Source of the DNA: an uncultured Pseudomonas sp.
Lineage (GTDB): Bacteria; Pseudomonadota; Gammaproteobacteria; Pseudomonadales; Pseudomonadaceae
Direction of reading: 5' to 3'
Length of the DNA: 64,000 nt
Assembly: GCF_943846705.1 (NCBI RefSeq)
Contig: NZ_OX044366.1
Location: 2,976,001 to 3,040,000 of the forward strand
In this document: positions 24,264-32,716 of the stretch, in pieces
How the letters are laid out: every line of letters starts with the position of its first letter
How positions within the stretch are numbered: the stretch's first letter is position 1
Notes under the pieces: generated by a model
Database searches by the model: none
What the model was told of the DNA's origin: nothing
The model's input: the letters and a program-made list of their open reading frames with translations, nothing else
Position numbers and translations under genes: made by a program

Positions 24264-24872
24264 CTACCTCTTGTTCTTCACGGCAGTGCCGAGCACTTGC
24301 AGGTAGGCGACCATGGCGTCCATCTCGCTCTTGCCCTCAACCGCGCTAGAGGCACCGGCAATGTCCTCATCGCTATACGGCACGCCGAGCAGGCGCAGGG
24401 CTTTCATCTTGGCGGGTGTGTGATTGCCGCTCAGGGTGCTTTCCACCAGCCAGGGGTAGGCTGGCATCTTCGACTCAGGCACCACGTTGCGCGGGTTGTA
24501 CAGGTGCGCACGCTGCCATTCATCCGAGTAGCGACCGCCAACCCGTGCCAGGTCCGGCCCGGTGCGCTTGGAGCCCCAGAGGAAGGGGTGGTCGTAGACG
24601 CTTTCCCCTGCCACCGAGTAGTGCCCGTAGCGCTCGGTTTCGGCGCGGAACGGTCGGATCATCTGCGAGTGGCAACCAACGCAGCCTTCACGGATATAAA
24701 TGTCACGCCCTTCCAGTTGCAGTGCGGTGTACGGCTTAAGTCCGGCGACTGGCTCGTTGGTGACGTCTTGGAAAAACAGCGGAACGATCTGCGTCAGGCC
24801 GCCAATGCTCACGGCCAGCACCATCATCAGCGCCATCAGGCCGATGTTCTTTTCGAGTATTTCGTGTCTCAT
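24264..24872 (-). CDS. ccoO: cbb3 oxidase monoheme subunit CcoO, copy 2
   Basis: A 202-residue membrane-anchored cytochrome c. The N-terminal helix begins IGLMALMMVLAVSIGG, and the heme site is CVGCHSQMIRPF, identical to copy 1. The middle (RAETERYGHYSVAGES to PESKMPAYPWLVE) is almost unchanged between copies; divergence lies in the last 60 residues. The start overlaps the ccoN copy 2 stop. Confidence 0.96.
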   Translation of the reverse strand: MRHEILEKNIGLMALMMVLAVSIGGLTQIVPLFFQDVTNEPVAGLKPYTALQLEGRDIYIREGCVGCHSQMIRPFRAETERYGHYSVAGESVYDHPFLWGSKRTGPDLARVGGRYSDEWQRAHLYNPRNVVPESKMPAYPWLVESTLSGNHTPAKMKALRLLGVPYSDEDIAGASSAVEGKSEMDAMVAYLQVLGTAVKNKR

Positions 24873-26323
24873 CAGTGGGCTCCCTCAAGCGAAAACTGCG
24901 CGGCGGCATGCATTTCAGCAGCCTGGGTATGGCGCACGGTTAGCCAGACGTTCCAGGCCATCACCAACATGCCGGCAAAGAAGATCGCCCCGCCGATCAC
25001 CCGCACGACAAAGCCGGGGTGGCTGGCTTCCAGCGCTTCGACAAAGGAATAAGTGAGCGTGCCGTCTTCGTTGACGGCGCGCCACATCAGGCCCTGAGCA
25101 ATGCCGTTAACCCACATCGAGGCGATGTAGAGCACGGTGCCGATGGTGGCGAACCAGAAGTGCACATTGATCAGGCCGATGCTGTGCATCTCTTCGCGGC
25201 CAAATACCTTGGGCAGCATGTGGTACAGCGAGCCGATTGAGACCATGGCCACCCAGCCGAGAGCGCCGGCGTGCACATGGCCGATGGTCCAGTCGGTGTA
25301 GTGGGAGAGGGCGTTGACGGTCTTGATCGCCATCATCGGACCTTCGAAGGTCGACATGCCGTAGAACGCCAGGGAGACGACTAGGAAGCGCAGGATCGGG
25401 TCGGTGCGCAGCTTATGCCAGGCACCCGAGAGGGTCATCATGCCGTTGATCATGCCGCCCCAGCTGGGAGCCAGCAGAATCAGCGACATCACCATGCCCA
25501 GCGACTGCGCCCAATCCGGCAGCGCGGTGTAGTGCAGGTGGTGCGGGCCGGCCCAGATGTACACGGCGATCAATGCCCAGAAATGCACGATCGACAGGCG
25601 ATAGGAATACACCGGACGGCCCGCCTGCTTGGGCACGAAGTAATACATCATGCCGAGAAACCCCGCCGTGAGGAAAAAGCCCACGGCGTTGTGGCCGTAC
25701 CACCACTGGATCATCGCATCGGTCGCGCCGGCATAGACCGAGTAGGACTTAGTCAGGCTGACGGGGATTTCCAGGTTATTGACCAAATGCAGCAGCGCCA
25801 CGGTGAGAATAAAGCCACCGAAGAACCAGTTACCCACATAGATGTGGCTGACGTTGCGCTTCATCACCGTGCCGAAAAACACCACTGCGTAGCTGACCCA
25901 GACGATGGTGATCAGGATGTCGATCGGCCATTCCAACTCGGCGTATTCCTTGGAGCTGGTCCAGCCCATCGGCAGGCTGATGGCGGCCAGGACAATCACC
26001 AACTGCCAGCCCCAGAAGGTAAAGGCTGCGAGTTTGGGCGCGAATAGCGTGGTCTGCGAGGTGCGCTGTACCGCGTAATAGCTGGTGGCAAACAGCGCGC
26101 AGCCACCGAAGGCGAAGATCACCGCGTTGGTGTGCAACGGGCGCAGGCGGCCGAAGCTGGTCCACGGCAAGTTGAAATTGAGTTCGGGCCAGGCCAATTG
26201 CGCGGCGATAAACACGCCGAGCCCCATCCCGACAATGCCCCATACCACTGTCATGATGGCGAATTGGCGCACCACCCTGTAGTTGTAGGCGCTGCTGCTG
26301 GTTGTGTTCCTGGTTGTGCTCAT
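24872..26323 (-). CDS. ccoN: cbb3 oxidase catalytic subunit CcoN, copy 2
   Basis: A 483-residue 12-helix heme-copper oxidase subunit, paralogue of 21317-22759. It carries the same signatures (FGRLRPLHTNAVIFAFGGCAL, WWYGHNAVGFFLT, DWTIGHVHAGALGWVAM). ATG at 26323 (MSTTRNTTSSSAYNYR) is preferred over the GTG six codons upstream because GGAAG lies about 7 bases before it and copy 1 starts alike. It leads the complete operon 2. I searched the 100 bases upstream for TTGAT-N4-ATCAA and saw no good match, in contrast to hemN, so low-oxygen control is not visible here. Confidence 0.96.
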   Translation of the reverse strand: MSTTRNTTSSSAYNYRVVRQFAIMTVVWGIVGMGLGVFIAAQLAWPELNFNLPWTSFGRLRPLHTNAVIFAFGGCALFATSYYAVQRTSQTTLFAPKLAAFTFWGWQLVIVLAAISLPMGWTSSKEYAELEWPIDILITIVWVSYAVVFFGTVMKRNVSHIYVGNWFFGGFILTVALLHLVNNLEIPVSLTKSYSVYAGATDAMIQWWYGHNAVGFFLTAGFLGMMYYFVPKQAGRPVYSYRLSIVHFWALIAVYIWAGPHHLHYTALPDWAQSLGMVMSLILLAPSWGGMINGMMTLSGAWHKLRTDPILRFLVVSLAFYGMSTFEGPMMAIKTVNALSHYTDWTIGHVHAGALGWVAMVSIGSLYHMLPKVFGREEMHSIGLINVHFWFATIGTVLYIASMWVNGIAQGLMWRAVNEDGTLTYSFVEALEASHPGFVVRVIGGAIFFAGMLVMAWNVWLTVRHTQAAEMHAAAQFSLEGAH

Positions 26324-26425
26324 CTGGAGGCTTCCATCCACGATTATTGGCAGATCATCGAAATCTACGGCCGCGGGCCTGTACGATCAGCGCCGCAGTC
26401 CGACAGATTTTTAAGCGAGGCAAGC

Positions 26426-27106
26426 ATGAGCAAAGGGCAAGCGGCGGGTATTGACGGGGATCAATACGTGCAGGGGCAGGCTGACGGCGGTTGGCTTTGG
26501 GATCGGCCGCAGGGAGTACCGTGTGCAACCTTGATCCTGGCCCATGGCGCGGGCGCGCCGATGGACAGCGGGTTTATGCAGGACATGGCGCAACTGCTGG
26601 CGGCGCGTGGGATTGCCGTGCTGCGCTTCGAGTTTGCTTATATGGCGGCGCGCCGTCTGGATGGCAAGAAGCGCCCGCCCAACCCCCAGGTCAAACTGCT
26701 CGAGCAATGGCGTGAGGTCTACCGTCAGGTGCGCCAACAGGTCGCAGGGCCGCTGGCCATCGGTGGCAAGTCCATGGGCGGACGCATGGCCAGCCTGCTG
26801 GCTGATGAGTTGGGCGCGGATGCCTTGGTGTGTCTGGGCTATCCGTTCTATGCCGTGGGCAAACCGGAAAAGCCCCGGGTCGCGCACCTGGCCGACTTGC
26901 GCACGCCGACCTTGATCGTTCAGGGCGAGCGTGATGCCTTGGGTAATCATCAGGCAGTGGCCAGCTATAGACTGGCGGAGTCGATCAAACTGCACTGGCT
27001 GACTGCCGGCGATCACGATCTCAAACCGCTAAAAAGCTCAGGCTTTACTCACCAACAGCACCTGCTTAACGCCGCCGATGCGCTGGCGGCTTTTCTCTGC
27101 CGTTAA
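26426..27106 (+). CDS. Alpha/beta-hydrolase of the KANL3/Tex30-like (COG3571) type
   Basis: A 226-residue cytoplasmic hydrolase-fold protein. The nucleophile elbow is GGKSMGGRM (Ser in G-K-S-M-G), an oxyanion segment ILAHGAGAPMDSGFMQ lies near 35-50, and Asp (QGERDALG) and His (TAGDHDLKP) complete a credible triad. PFAM-style small bacterial homologues of this kind have no assigned substrate. The start used (ATG at 26426) follows GCGAGGCAAGC; the longer frame runs back through ccoN on the other strand and is spurious. Divergent from ccoN copy 2, about 100 bases between starts. Confidence 0.85.
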   Translation: MSKGQAAGIDGDQYVQGQADGGWLWDRPQGVPCATLILAHGAGAPMDSGFMQDMAQLLAARGIAVLRFEFAYMAARRLDGKKRPPNPQVKLLEQWREVYRQVRQQVAGPLAIGGKSMGGRMASLLADELGADALVCLGYPFYAVGKPEKPRVAHLADLRTPTLIVQGERDALGNHQAVASYRLAESIKLHWLTAGDHDLKPLKSSGFTHQQHLLNAADALAAFLCR

Positions 27107-27137
27107 CATGCGTTGGTCGGCTAGGTTGATTGAATGT

Positions 27138-27162
27138 TATTCCTACTAAAACACTAGGACTT
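27138..27162 (+). promoter_or_regulatory. IscR type 1-like site at the nfuA promoter
   Basis: The core ACTAAAACA-x-TAGG fits the inner part of the IscR type 1 motif (YY-x-ACTRRWWYA-x-T-x-RR), with poor ends. It overlaps a possible -35 (TTGCCG at 27162) with -10 TACACT at 27183-27188. IscR control of nfuA is reported in P. aeruginosa as I recall. Confidence 0.4.
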
Positions 27163-27214
27163 TGCCGGCGCGGGCGAGTGGCGTACACTGCGATCATGTT
27201 TGCGAGGAGTTGCC

Positions 27215-27799
27215 ATGAGCACCATTACTATTACCGACGCTGCCCACGATTATCTGGCTGATCTGCTGAGCAAGCAGAACACCCCGGGCATCGGCATTCG
27301 CGTGTTTATTACCCAGCCAGGCACCCAGTACGCCGAAACCTGCATTGCCTATTGCAAGCCGGGCGAGCAGAAGCCTGAAGATACTGCCCTGGGCCTGGCC
27401 ACCTTTACGGCCTGGATTGATGCCGTCAGCGAGCCGTTTCTTGACGACGCCGTGGTTGATTACGCCACCGACCGTATGGGCGGCCAGCTGACCATCAAAG
27501 CGCCAAACGCCAAAGTGCCGATGGTCAATGACGACAGCCCGCTCAACGAGCGCATCAGCTACTACCTGCAGACCGAGATCAATCCCGGTTTGGCCAGCCA
27601 TGGTGGCGAAGTCAGCCTGATCGACGTGGTCGACGATGGCATCGCGGTGTTGAAGTTTGGTGGTGGTTGCCAGGGTTGCGGTCAGGTTGACCTGACGCTC
27701 AAGGAAGGCATCGAGAAAACCTTACTGGAGCGCATTCCCGAGCTCAAAGGGGTGCGTGACGTGACCGACCACAGCATCAAGGAAAATGCCTACTACTAA
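27215..27799 (+). CDS. nfuA: Fe-S biogenesis/repair protein NfuA
   Basis: A 194-residue Fe-S carrier. The N-terminal half is a degenerate A-type scaffold, and the C-terminal Nfu domain carries the cluster-binding pair C152-x-x-C155 in FGGGCQGCGQVDL. It delivers 4Fe-4S clusters to targets and matters under oxidative stress. GAGGAG precedes the ATG by 5 bases; the frame extends 5 codons further without an SD. Product of a monocistronic unit ended by a strong terminator. The neighbours to the left and right are Fe-S or low-oxygen related (cbb3 system, radical-SAM enzyme). Confidence 0.95.
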   Translation: MSTITITDAAHDYLADLLSKQNTPGIGIRVFITQPGTQYAETCIAYCKPGEQKPEDTALGLATFTAWIDAVSEPFLDDAVVDYATDRMGGQLTIKAPNAKVPMVNDDSPLNERISYYLQTEINPGLASHGGEVSLIDVVDDGIAVLKFGGGCQGCGQVDLTLKEGIEKTLLERIPELKGVRDVTDHSIKENAYY

Positions 27800-27813
27800 G
27801 TAGAAGGCTAAAC

Positions 27814-27843
27814 AAAAATGCCCGCGCTCTGCGGGCATTTTTT
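27814..27843 (+). terminator. Intrinsic terminator after nfuA
   Basis: AAAAATGCCCGC, loop GCTCT, GCGGGCATTTTTT. GC stem with a run of T; A-run upstream lets it serve the convergent gene too. Confidence 0.93.
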
Positions 27844-27895
27844 ATGGGGCTGGATGTTTGATAAAACGCCGCGACCCCAGCAGTGTAGCCATCAC

Positions 27896-28927
27896 CTATG
27901 CACGGCTTTTACGCCGTTCCAGCACTGCGGTCGCCCGTGCGCGCAGTTGCCCACAACCGCCATCAATGTCCTGGCCAGCCGAGTTGCGCACCTTGGTCAG
28001 TACGCCGCGGCTGTGCAGGTAACGCACGATCTGCACGATGCGCTCGCCATCGGGGCGTTGGAACTCATCGTCTTGCAGGCTGTTGTAGGGGATCAGGTTC
28101 ATGATCGCGTACTTGCCCTTGAGCAGGCGCAGGATGCCGTCCATCTCTTCCTGACTGTCGTTGATGCCCTTGAGCAGTGTCCACTGATATTGGATCGGGT
28201 AGTCAATCTGCCGCGCGTAGGTTTCGCCCAGCTCAACCAATTCTTCAGGGGCGAGGCGTGGCGCGCGTGGCAGCAATTGCTGGCGCAGTTCGGCGTCTGT
28301 GCTGTGCAGCGATAGCGCCAGGGCCGGTTTGACCAGCTGTTGCGGCAGGCGCTCGAATACCCGAGGGTCGCCAACGGTGGAGAACACCAGATTACGCTGA
28401 CCAATACCGCCTTCAGTGCCGAGCAGGTTGATCGCCTCCAGCACGTTGTCCAGGTTATGCGCGGGCTCGCCCATGCCCATAAACACCACTTTCTTCACCG
28501 CGCGAAAGCGCCGGGCCAAGGCCACCTGCGCGAGAATCTCTGTGGTTGTCAGCTGGCGCAACAGGCCGCTTTTGCCGGTCATGCAGAACACGCAACCCAC
28601 CGCGCAGCCGACCTGGCTGGACACGCAGAGGCCATCGCGTGGCAGCAGCACGCTCTCCACCATTTGCTTGTCGGTCAGTTCTACCAGCAGGCGCGCCGAA
28701 CCATCGCTGGCCGGGTGTTCGGCGCTTAAACGGGCCAGTGCGTCCAGTTGGTCGCTCAACTCAGGCAGGGCGTTACGCACCGCCAATGGCAGGAAGTTCT
28801 CGGTTTTTTGGTTACGTGTGCCGGTGTCCAGCGGCTTGCCGCCCAGCCAGGCACGGGTGATCCGCCCAATGTGCATGGGCTTGGCACCGAGGTCGGTGAG
28901 GCGCTGGTGGAATTCGTCGATATTCAT
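27896..28927 (-). CDS. RlmN/Cfr-family radical-SAM RNA methyltransferase (paralogue)
   Basis: A 343-residue radical-SAM protein. Cluster cysteines are C108-x3-C112-x2-C115 (GCAVGCVFC). The two methyl-transfer cysteines of the family also appear, C101 seven residues before the cluster and C325 in DIDGGCGQLRA, so it should be catalytically complete. The N-terminal 80 residues are short and unlike canonical RlmN, which normally lies beside ndk/pilF in Pseudomonas. It is therefore probably a second family member with unknown RNA target (C2 or C8 of an adenine is the family chemistry). A weak SD precedes the ATG. Not linked to a resistance island, so Cfr-type drug resistance is not implied. Confidence 0.85.
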   Translation of the reverse strand: MNIDEFHQRLTDLGAKPMHIGRITRAWLGGKPLDTGTRNQKTENFLPLAVRNALPELSDQLDALARLSAEHPASDGSARLLVELTDKQMVESVLLPRDGLCVSSQVGCAVGCVFCMTGKSGLLRQLTTTEILAQVALARRFRAVKKVVFMGMGEPAHNLDNVLEAINLLGTEGGIGQRNLVFSTVGDPRVFERLPQQLVKPALALSLHSTDAELRQQLLPRAPRLAPEELVELGETYARQIDYPIQYQWTLLKGINDSQEEMDGILRLLKGKYAIMNLIPYNSLQDDEFQRPDGERIVQIVRYLHSRGVLTKVRNSAGQDIDGGCGQLRARATAVLERRKSRA

Positions 28928-29081
28928 GGGGCGCGCATGCTATCACTGGGCAGGCGGCGGTGGTATGCGTTGAGCCAGACAAGCGCCGGGCGGAGACAAA
29001 GCGGCTTAGGCTTTGCTCAACCCGTGCCTGACACTCATACTAGCGGCCTGATAAGCCTGACCCAGCTGTGCGGAGCGGTAG

Positions 29082-29384
29082 ATGAAATTTATACACCAGC
29101 GCGAACACCTCAACGAAGACGACGTCGTCGTGATCGAGTGCTCGCAAACCTGCAATATTCGCTTGATGAGTGATGCCAACTTCCGCAGCTTTAAGAATGG
29201 CGGCCGGCATACCTATCACGGCGGCGCGTTTGACAGCTTTCCGGCGAAGATCACCGTACCTAGCAGCGGTTTCTGGAACATCACTATCGATACGGTTTCC
29301 CGTAAAGCCATCAGCGTGACGCGTAAGCCGACGCTCAAGCACTCGATCAAGATCATCCGCAAGTCGACCTCGCGCCTGAGTTGA
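29082..29384 (+). CDS. DUF1883 domain protein
   Basis: A 100-residue protein whose first 85 residues match the DUF1883 pattern: MKFIHQREHLNEDDVVVIECS, then NIRLMSDANFRSFKNGGRHTYHGG, then FPAKITVPSSGFWNITID. This is a small beta-sandwich family of unknown role, sometimes attached to TIR domains. No signal peptide is seen. GGAG lies 7 bases before the ATG. It is a single gene with its own terminator. Confidence 0.85.
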   Translation: MKFIHQREHLNEDDVVVIECSQTCNIRLMSDANFRSFKNGGRHTYHGGAFDSFPAKITVPSSGFWNITIDTVSRKAISVTRKPTLKHSIKIIRKSTSRLS

Positions 29385-29456
29385 TGCCGGACTCCGGCGC
29401 GCACAATTGCCGCACTTTGGGGCATGCTCGTCACGTGAGTCTTTAAGGTCTTCTTG

Positions 29457-29492
29457 AAAAGCCGATGCCAGGGTACTGGCATCGGCTTTTTT
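29457..29492 (+). terminator. Intrinsic terminator after DUF1883 gene
   Basis: GCCGATGCCAG (29461-29471) and CTGGCATCGGC (29476-29486) form a perfect 11-bp stem with loop GGTA, followed by six T and preceded by four A. Confidence 0.93.
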
Positions 29493-29552
29493 ATGTCCGC
29501 CCGCCCTCGCTCGGTTTGTATGGGTGTGCCATCCCTAGCATCCTTTAGAGGC

Positions 29553-30089
29553 TTAGTGAGGCAGTGCGCTGATGGCCTTAACGGCTTTCAGCCAATCGGG
29601 ATTCAGCTGCGTTTGCTCGGTGTCCATGCCCAGGCTTTGCATACGTTCCTTGTGTTGGTTGATCTCCGCTACCGCTTCACTGAGGGCGCTGGTGTTGCCA
29701 TCCAGCTGGTGCATTTGCGTCAGGCCCAGGTGGTAAAAGCGCAGCAGTTGCATCGCCACAAGGTCGCGGGCGGCGACGCCCGCTTTGACGTGGTGCATCA
29801 GGTTGGTGATACGCATCAGGTTGCGCTTGAGTCGCCAGCCGTAGACGGCTGCCGCCATAAAAGGCTGTGGCCACAACAGCAACCGCACCACGGCTATGCT
29901 GAGCGCGAGTGCGGCGATAACACCGCCGAGGTTGTAGCGGAAATTATCGCCGTCTGGGGTGCCGAATAGCATCACGGCAGTGCTCGACAGCAGCATGGCC
30001 AGGGCGATGAAGATCACCACAATAACCAGGGTGCTGCGGCGGGTTTGTTGGCGGTAGGTTTCAGGGTTCAGTTGCTGGAGTTCAAACAT
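29553..30089 (-). CDS. DUF3087 membrane protein
   Basis: A 178-residue protein starting MFELQQLNPETYRQQTRRS, with two membrane helices (about 21-46 and 55-76) and a cytoplasmic helical domain containing NLMRITNLMHHVKAGVAARDLVAM. The start and layout fit the DUF3087 family, widespread in Pseudomonas, function unknown. ATG at 30089 is chosen on family start; a GTG three codons upstream has a weak GAGAAA in front and is an alternative. Confidence 0.78.
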   Translation of the reverse strand: MFELQQLNPETYRQQTRRSTLVIVVIFIALAMLLSSTAVMLFGTPDGDNFRYNLGGVIAALALSIAVVRLLLWPQPFMAAAVYGWRLKRNLMRITNLMHHVKAGVAARDLVAMQLLRFYHLGLTQMHQLDGNTSALSEAVAEINQHKERMQSLGMDTEQTQLNPDWLKAVKAISALPH

Positions 30090-30278
30090 TACGGCCACAG
30101 GTTTCTCAGTTGATAGGGGGCGCGGTGTCGCTCAGTGCGCGCAGGGTGAGGTGCCCGTAGTGCAACTGCGCTTGTATGGGGCGAGGTCAGGCAAAAGGCC
30201 GCAAATTATGCGCGAAAAGCCTGCAGCAGGTATCTTCCGCCATCCGTTGATTGTTTTGCTTAAGGATTTACCCGGTTT

Positions 30279-30863
30279 ATGAGTCCTAGTGTGTTTCAGG
30301 CTGTGATTATCTGTGTGGCGACGCTATTTTCGAGCGTGGCGCTGGCCAAGGTCGAGGTGCAGGGCGGGCAGCATAAGACGCTGGGGCGGATCCTTGTGGT
30401 CAAGGTCTCCGAGGATATTGTGCCGGGCGACTACGAGGCGCTGCTTAAAGGCATCACAGGCAATCCGGGCAAGTATGCGCAGAAGGTCGTGATGCTCGAC
30501 ACAATCGGCGGCAGCGTCGTCGAGGCCATGAAAATGGGGCGTTTGTTCCGGGAAACCGGGTTCGATGCCTTGGTGCCATCCACCGCCGTGTGCCAGGGCA
30601 GTTGCGTCTACCTACTGGCTGCCGGGCAGCGTAAAACGGTGCGTGGCCATGTCGGTATTCATCGGCCGTACTACGCCGGCAGTGACTCGGTGCACTCCGT
30701 CTCAGGTGCGGGTGCAGTGAAGGCCAGTCAAATCGCTTACTTCAAGCAAATGCACATGCCGCTCGATCTGCTTGAGGCGATGAACAGCACCCCGCCACAG
30801 CGCATGCGCGTGCTGACTAACGCTGAGTTGAAGCGTTACCAACTCAGTTCAGCCAGCCACTGA
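30279..30863 (+). CDS. Periplasmic ClpP-like protein (COG3904 type)
   Basis: A 194-residue protein with a signal peptide (about 1-23, ending SVALA). The mature part has the ClpP/crotonase-fold pattern: VVMLDTIGGSVVEAMKMGRL, then CQGSCVYLLAAGQRKTV, then HVGIHRPYY. A Ser between two cysteines (Q-G-S-C) sits where the ClpP-class nucleophile would be, and H in GIHRP is the candidate base. The two flanking Cys could form a disulfide. Substrate unknown; a peptidase role is inference. It is convergent with cysW. Confidence 0.75.
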   Translation: MSPSVFQAVIICVATLFSSVALAKVEVQGGQHKTLGRILVVKVSEDIVPGDYEALLKGITGNPGKYAQKVVMLDTIGGSVVEAMKMGRLFRETGFDALVPSTAVCQGSCVYLLAAGQRKTVRGHVGIHRPYYAGSDSVHSVSGAGAVKASQIAYFKQMHMPLDLLEAMNSTPPQRMRVLTNAELKRYQLSSASH

Positions 30864-30871
30864 GGTTAGCC

Positions 30872-31702
30872 TCAGGTGGCGTCAGCGCGTTGCATCAAGC
30901 TGCGCTGGCGCCATTCCATAAAGGTCTTCAGCAGCAATGTGAGCAGGGCCATGCACGCCAGCAGCGCGGCGGCGGTAAAGGCCGCTGCGGGCTTGTAGTC
31001 GTTGTTCAGCTGATCGACCAGCAAGGGCAGGGTCAGGGTCTGGTTGATGATGGTGCCGGACACCACCGACACCGCGCCGAACTCGCCGACTGCGCGCGCA
31101 TTGGTGATGACCACGCCATACAGCAGCGCCCACTTGATCTTCGGCAGGGTGATGTGGCGGAAAATCTGCCAGCCGTTGGCGCCCAGGCACAACGCGGCAG
31201 TCTCTTCATCCTGGCCCTGAGTCTGCATCACCGGAATCAGAATGCGCGCCACATAAGGTGCGGTGACAAACACCGTGACCATGACGATACCCGGCCAGGC
31301 AAACATCAGTTGCATGCCGTTATCGTAGAACCAGCGTCCCAGCGCATGTTCCAGGCCGTACACCACCAGGTAGCAAAGCCCAGCCACCACCGGTGACACT
31401 GCGTACGGAATGTCGAGTAGGGTGGTCAGCAGCTTGCGCCCGCGAAAATCGTAATGGGTCACGCACCAGGCCAGCAGAATGCCGAAACACAGGTTAATCG
31501 GCACCGTCAGTGCCGCCACCAGCAGGGTTAGGCCGATGGCATGCAGCATAAAGTCTTCGCCGAGGTTGCCCCACAGCAAGGCCAGGCCACCGGAGAAGGC
31601 TTTGCTGAAAATCAGTGCCAGCGGCACCAGCAGAATCAGGGTCACCAGGCTGAGGCCGAGGCCGATCAACAGCCATTGGTGCCAGTATTGAGGTTTTTTC
31701 AT
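30872..31702 (-). CDS. cysW: Sulfate/thiosulfate ABC permease CysW (cysP-linked set)
   Basis: A 276-residue inner-membrane permease with six helices. The cytoplasmic coupling loop is EETAALCLGANGWQIFRHITLP (split over about 180-200). The ATG at 31702 overlaps the cysT stop as ATGA and has AAGG before it; the frame six codons longer lacks an SD. It pairs with CysT at 31699-32547. No cysA ATPase follows: the next gene is convergent. The ATPase is probably shared with the copy at 37906-38898. Confidence 0.92.
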   Translation of the reverse strand: MKKPQYWHQWLLIGLGLSLVTLILLVPLALIFSKAFSGGLALLWGNLGEDFMLHAIGLTLLVAALTVPINLCFGILLAWCVTHYDFRGRKLLTTLLDIPYAVSPVVAGLCYLVVYGLEHALGRWFYDNGMQLMFAWPGIVMVTVFVTAPYVARILIPVMQTQGQDEETAALCLGANGWQIFRHITLPKIKWALLYGVVITNARAVGEFGAVSVVSGTIINQTLTLPLLVDQLNNDYKPAAAFTAAALLACMALLTLLLKTFMEWRQRSLMQRADAT

Positions 31703-32547
31703 TTGCCTTGCCGTTGCCATTTGAACAGGCGGCCTTGTAGCACTTGCAGGGTAAATAGCAGTACCAATGAGGCCAGCAGAATGACCGAGGCAATTGCCGC
31801 AGCCGCGGGGTAGTTGAACTCCTGCAGACGCACAAAAATCATCAGCGAAGAGACTTCGGTTTTGAACGGGATATTGCCGGCAATCATGATCACCGCACCA
31901 AACTCACCGAGGCTGCGGATAAACGATTGCGAGGCGCCAGTGACCAGAGCCGGAATCAGGGTGGGCAGCACCACATAAAAGAAGGTTTGCAGGCGAGTGG
32001 CGCCCAACGTGTTGGCGGCTTCTTCGTAGTCGCGGCCCAGATCCTGCAGCACTGGTTGTACCGTGCGCACCACAAACGGCAGGCTGGTGAAGACCATGGC
32101 AATCAGAATGCCCGGGTAGGCATACGCCAGTTTGATGCCCATGGGCGCCAGCCATTGCCCAAGCCAGCCGCCAGGGGCGAGCAGGGTGGCCAGGGTCAAA
32201 CCGGCTACCGAGGTGGGCAAGGCGAAGGGCAGATCAATCAGCGCATCCACCAGACGACGGCCAGGGAAGTCATAGCGGGTGATGATCCAGGCCAGCAACA
32301 GGCCGATCAGCAGGGTCGCTATGGTGGCGTAGAACGCGCCACTGATGGTCACCTTGTAGCTTTGCACCACGCGCGGATCACTGATCGCTCGCCAATACTG
32401 CGCCCAGCTCATGTCGCTGACATACAGCAACAGCGCCGACAGCGGAAACAGGATGACCAGCGAGATGTAAAAGGTGCTGAAGCCGAAACTCAGGCCGAAG
32501 CCTGGCAGCAGCGGGTTCTGCAGAAAGAAACGGGGTGTCTTAAGCAC
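31699..32547 (-). CDS. cysT: Sulfate/thiosulfate ABC permease CysT/CysU (cysP-linked set)
   Basis: A 282-residue six-helix permease. The coupling loop EEAANTLGATRLQTFFYVVLP and the end SFIRSLGEFGAVIMIAGNIPFKTEVSSLMI identify CysT/CysU. It begins at a GTG with AGGGA 7 bases upstream. The gap to cysP (215 bases) contains a terminator-like hairpin and an inverted-repeat element, so its expression is likely lower than that of the binding protein. Confidence 0.93.
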   Translation of the reverse strand: MLKTPRFFLQNPLLPGFGLSFGFSTFYISLVILFPLSALLLYVSDMSWAQYWRAISDPRVVQSYKVTISGAFYATIATLLIGLLLAWIITRYDFPGRRLVDALIDLPFALPTSVAGLTLATLLAPGGWLGQWLAPMGIKLAYAYPGILIAMVFTSLPFVVRTVQPVLQDLGRDYEEAANTLGATRLQTFFYVVLPTLIPALVTGASQSFIRSLGEFGAVIMIAGNIPFKTEVSSLMIFVRLQEFNYPAAAAIASVILLASLVLLFTLQVLQGRLFKWQRQGK

Positions 32548-32566
32548 GCATAAATCCCTGAAAGCA

Positions 32567-32590
32567 CAAACCGCCGTAAAGACGGCGGCT
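32567..32590 (-). terminator. Attenuating hairpin between cysP and cysT
   Basis: On the minus strand CCGCCGT-CTTT-ACGGCGG is followed by TTTGTGCTTT. It stands after cysP and before cysT, and would reduce read-through into the permease genes. Confidence 0.7.
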
Positions 32591-32614
32591 GTTATTTACC
32601 TAGCCAAGATCATT

Positions 32615-32716
32615 CAGGCTCTGGAATCTTTTTACGATCTAGCGAGCTAGAGCCTTGCAAGGCAAAAAGAGGCGAGCAAGCGCAGTGTACTTTTGTACAT
32701 GAGCATTCCAAGCCTG
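32615..32716. repeat. Inverted-repeat-bounded element between cysP and cysT
   Basis: A stretch of about 100 bases is bounded by CAGGCTCTGGAAT (32615-32627) and ATTCCAAGCCTG (32705-32716), which are near-inverted copies. Inside are CTAGCGAGCTAG, a GTACTTTTGTAC dyad (32688-32699) and AAAAAGAGGCGAGCAAGCG. It resembles a non-coding miniature repeat. It has no ORF. Copy number elsewhere was not testable. Confidence 0.5.

Noticed and set aside
27896..28927. Cfr-type antibiotic resistance gene
   Set aside because: Chromosomal context is ordinary, with no mobile element or resistance gene nearby; the sequence is closer to a housekeeping RlmN-like paralogue.
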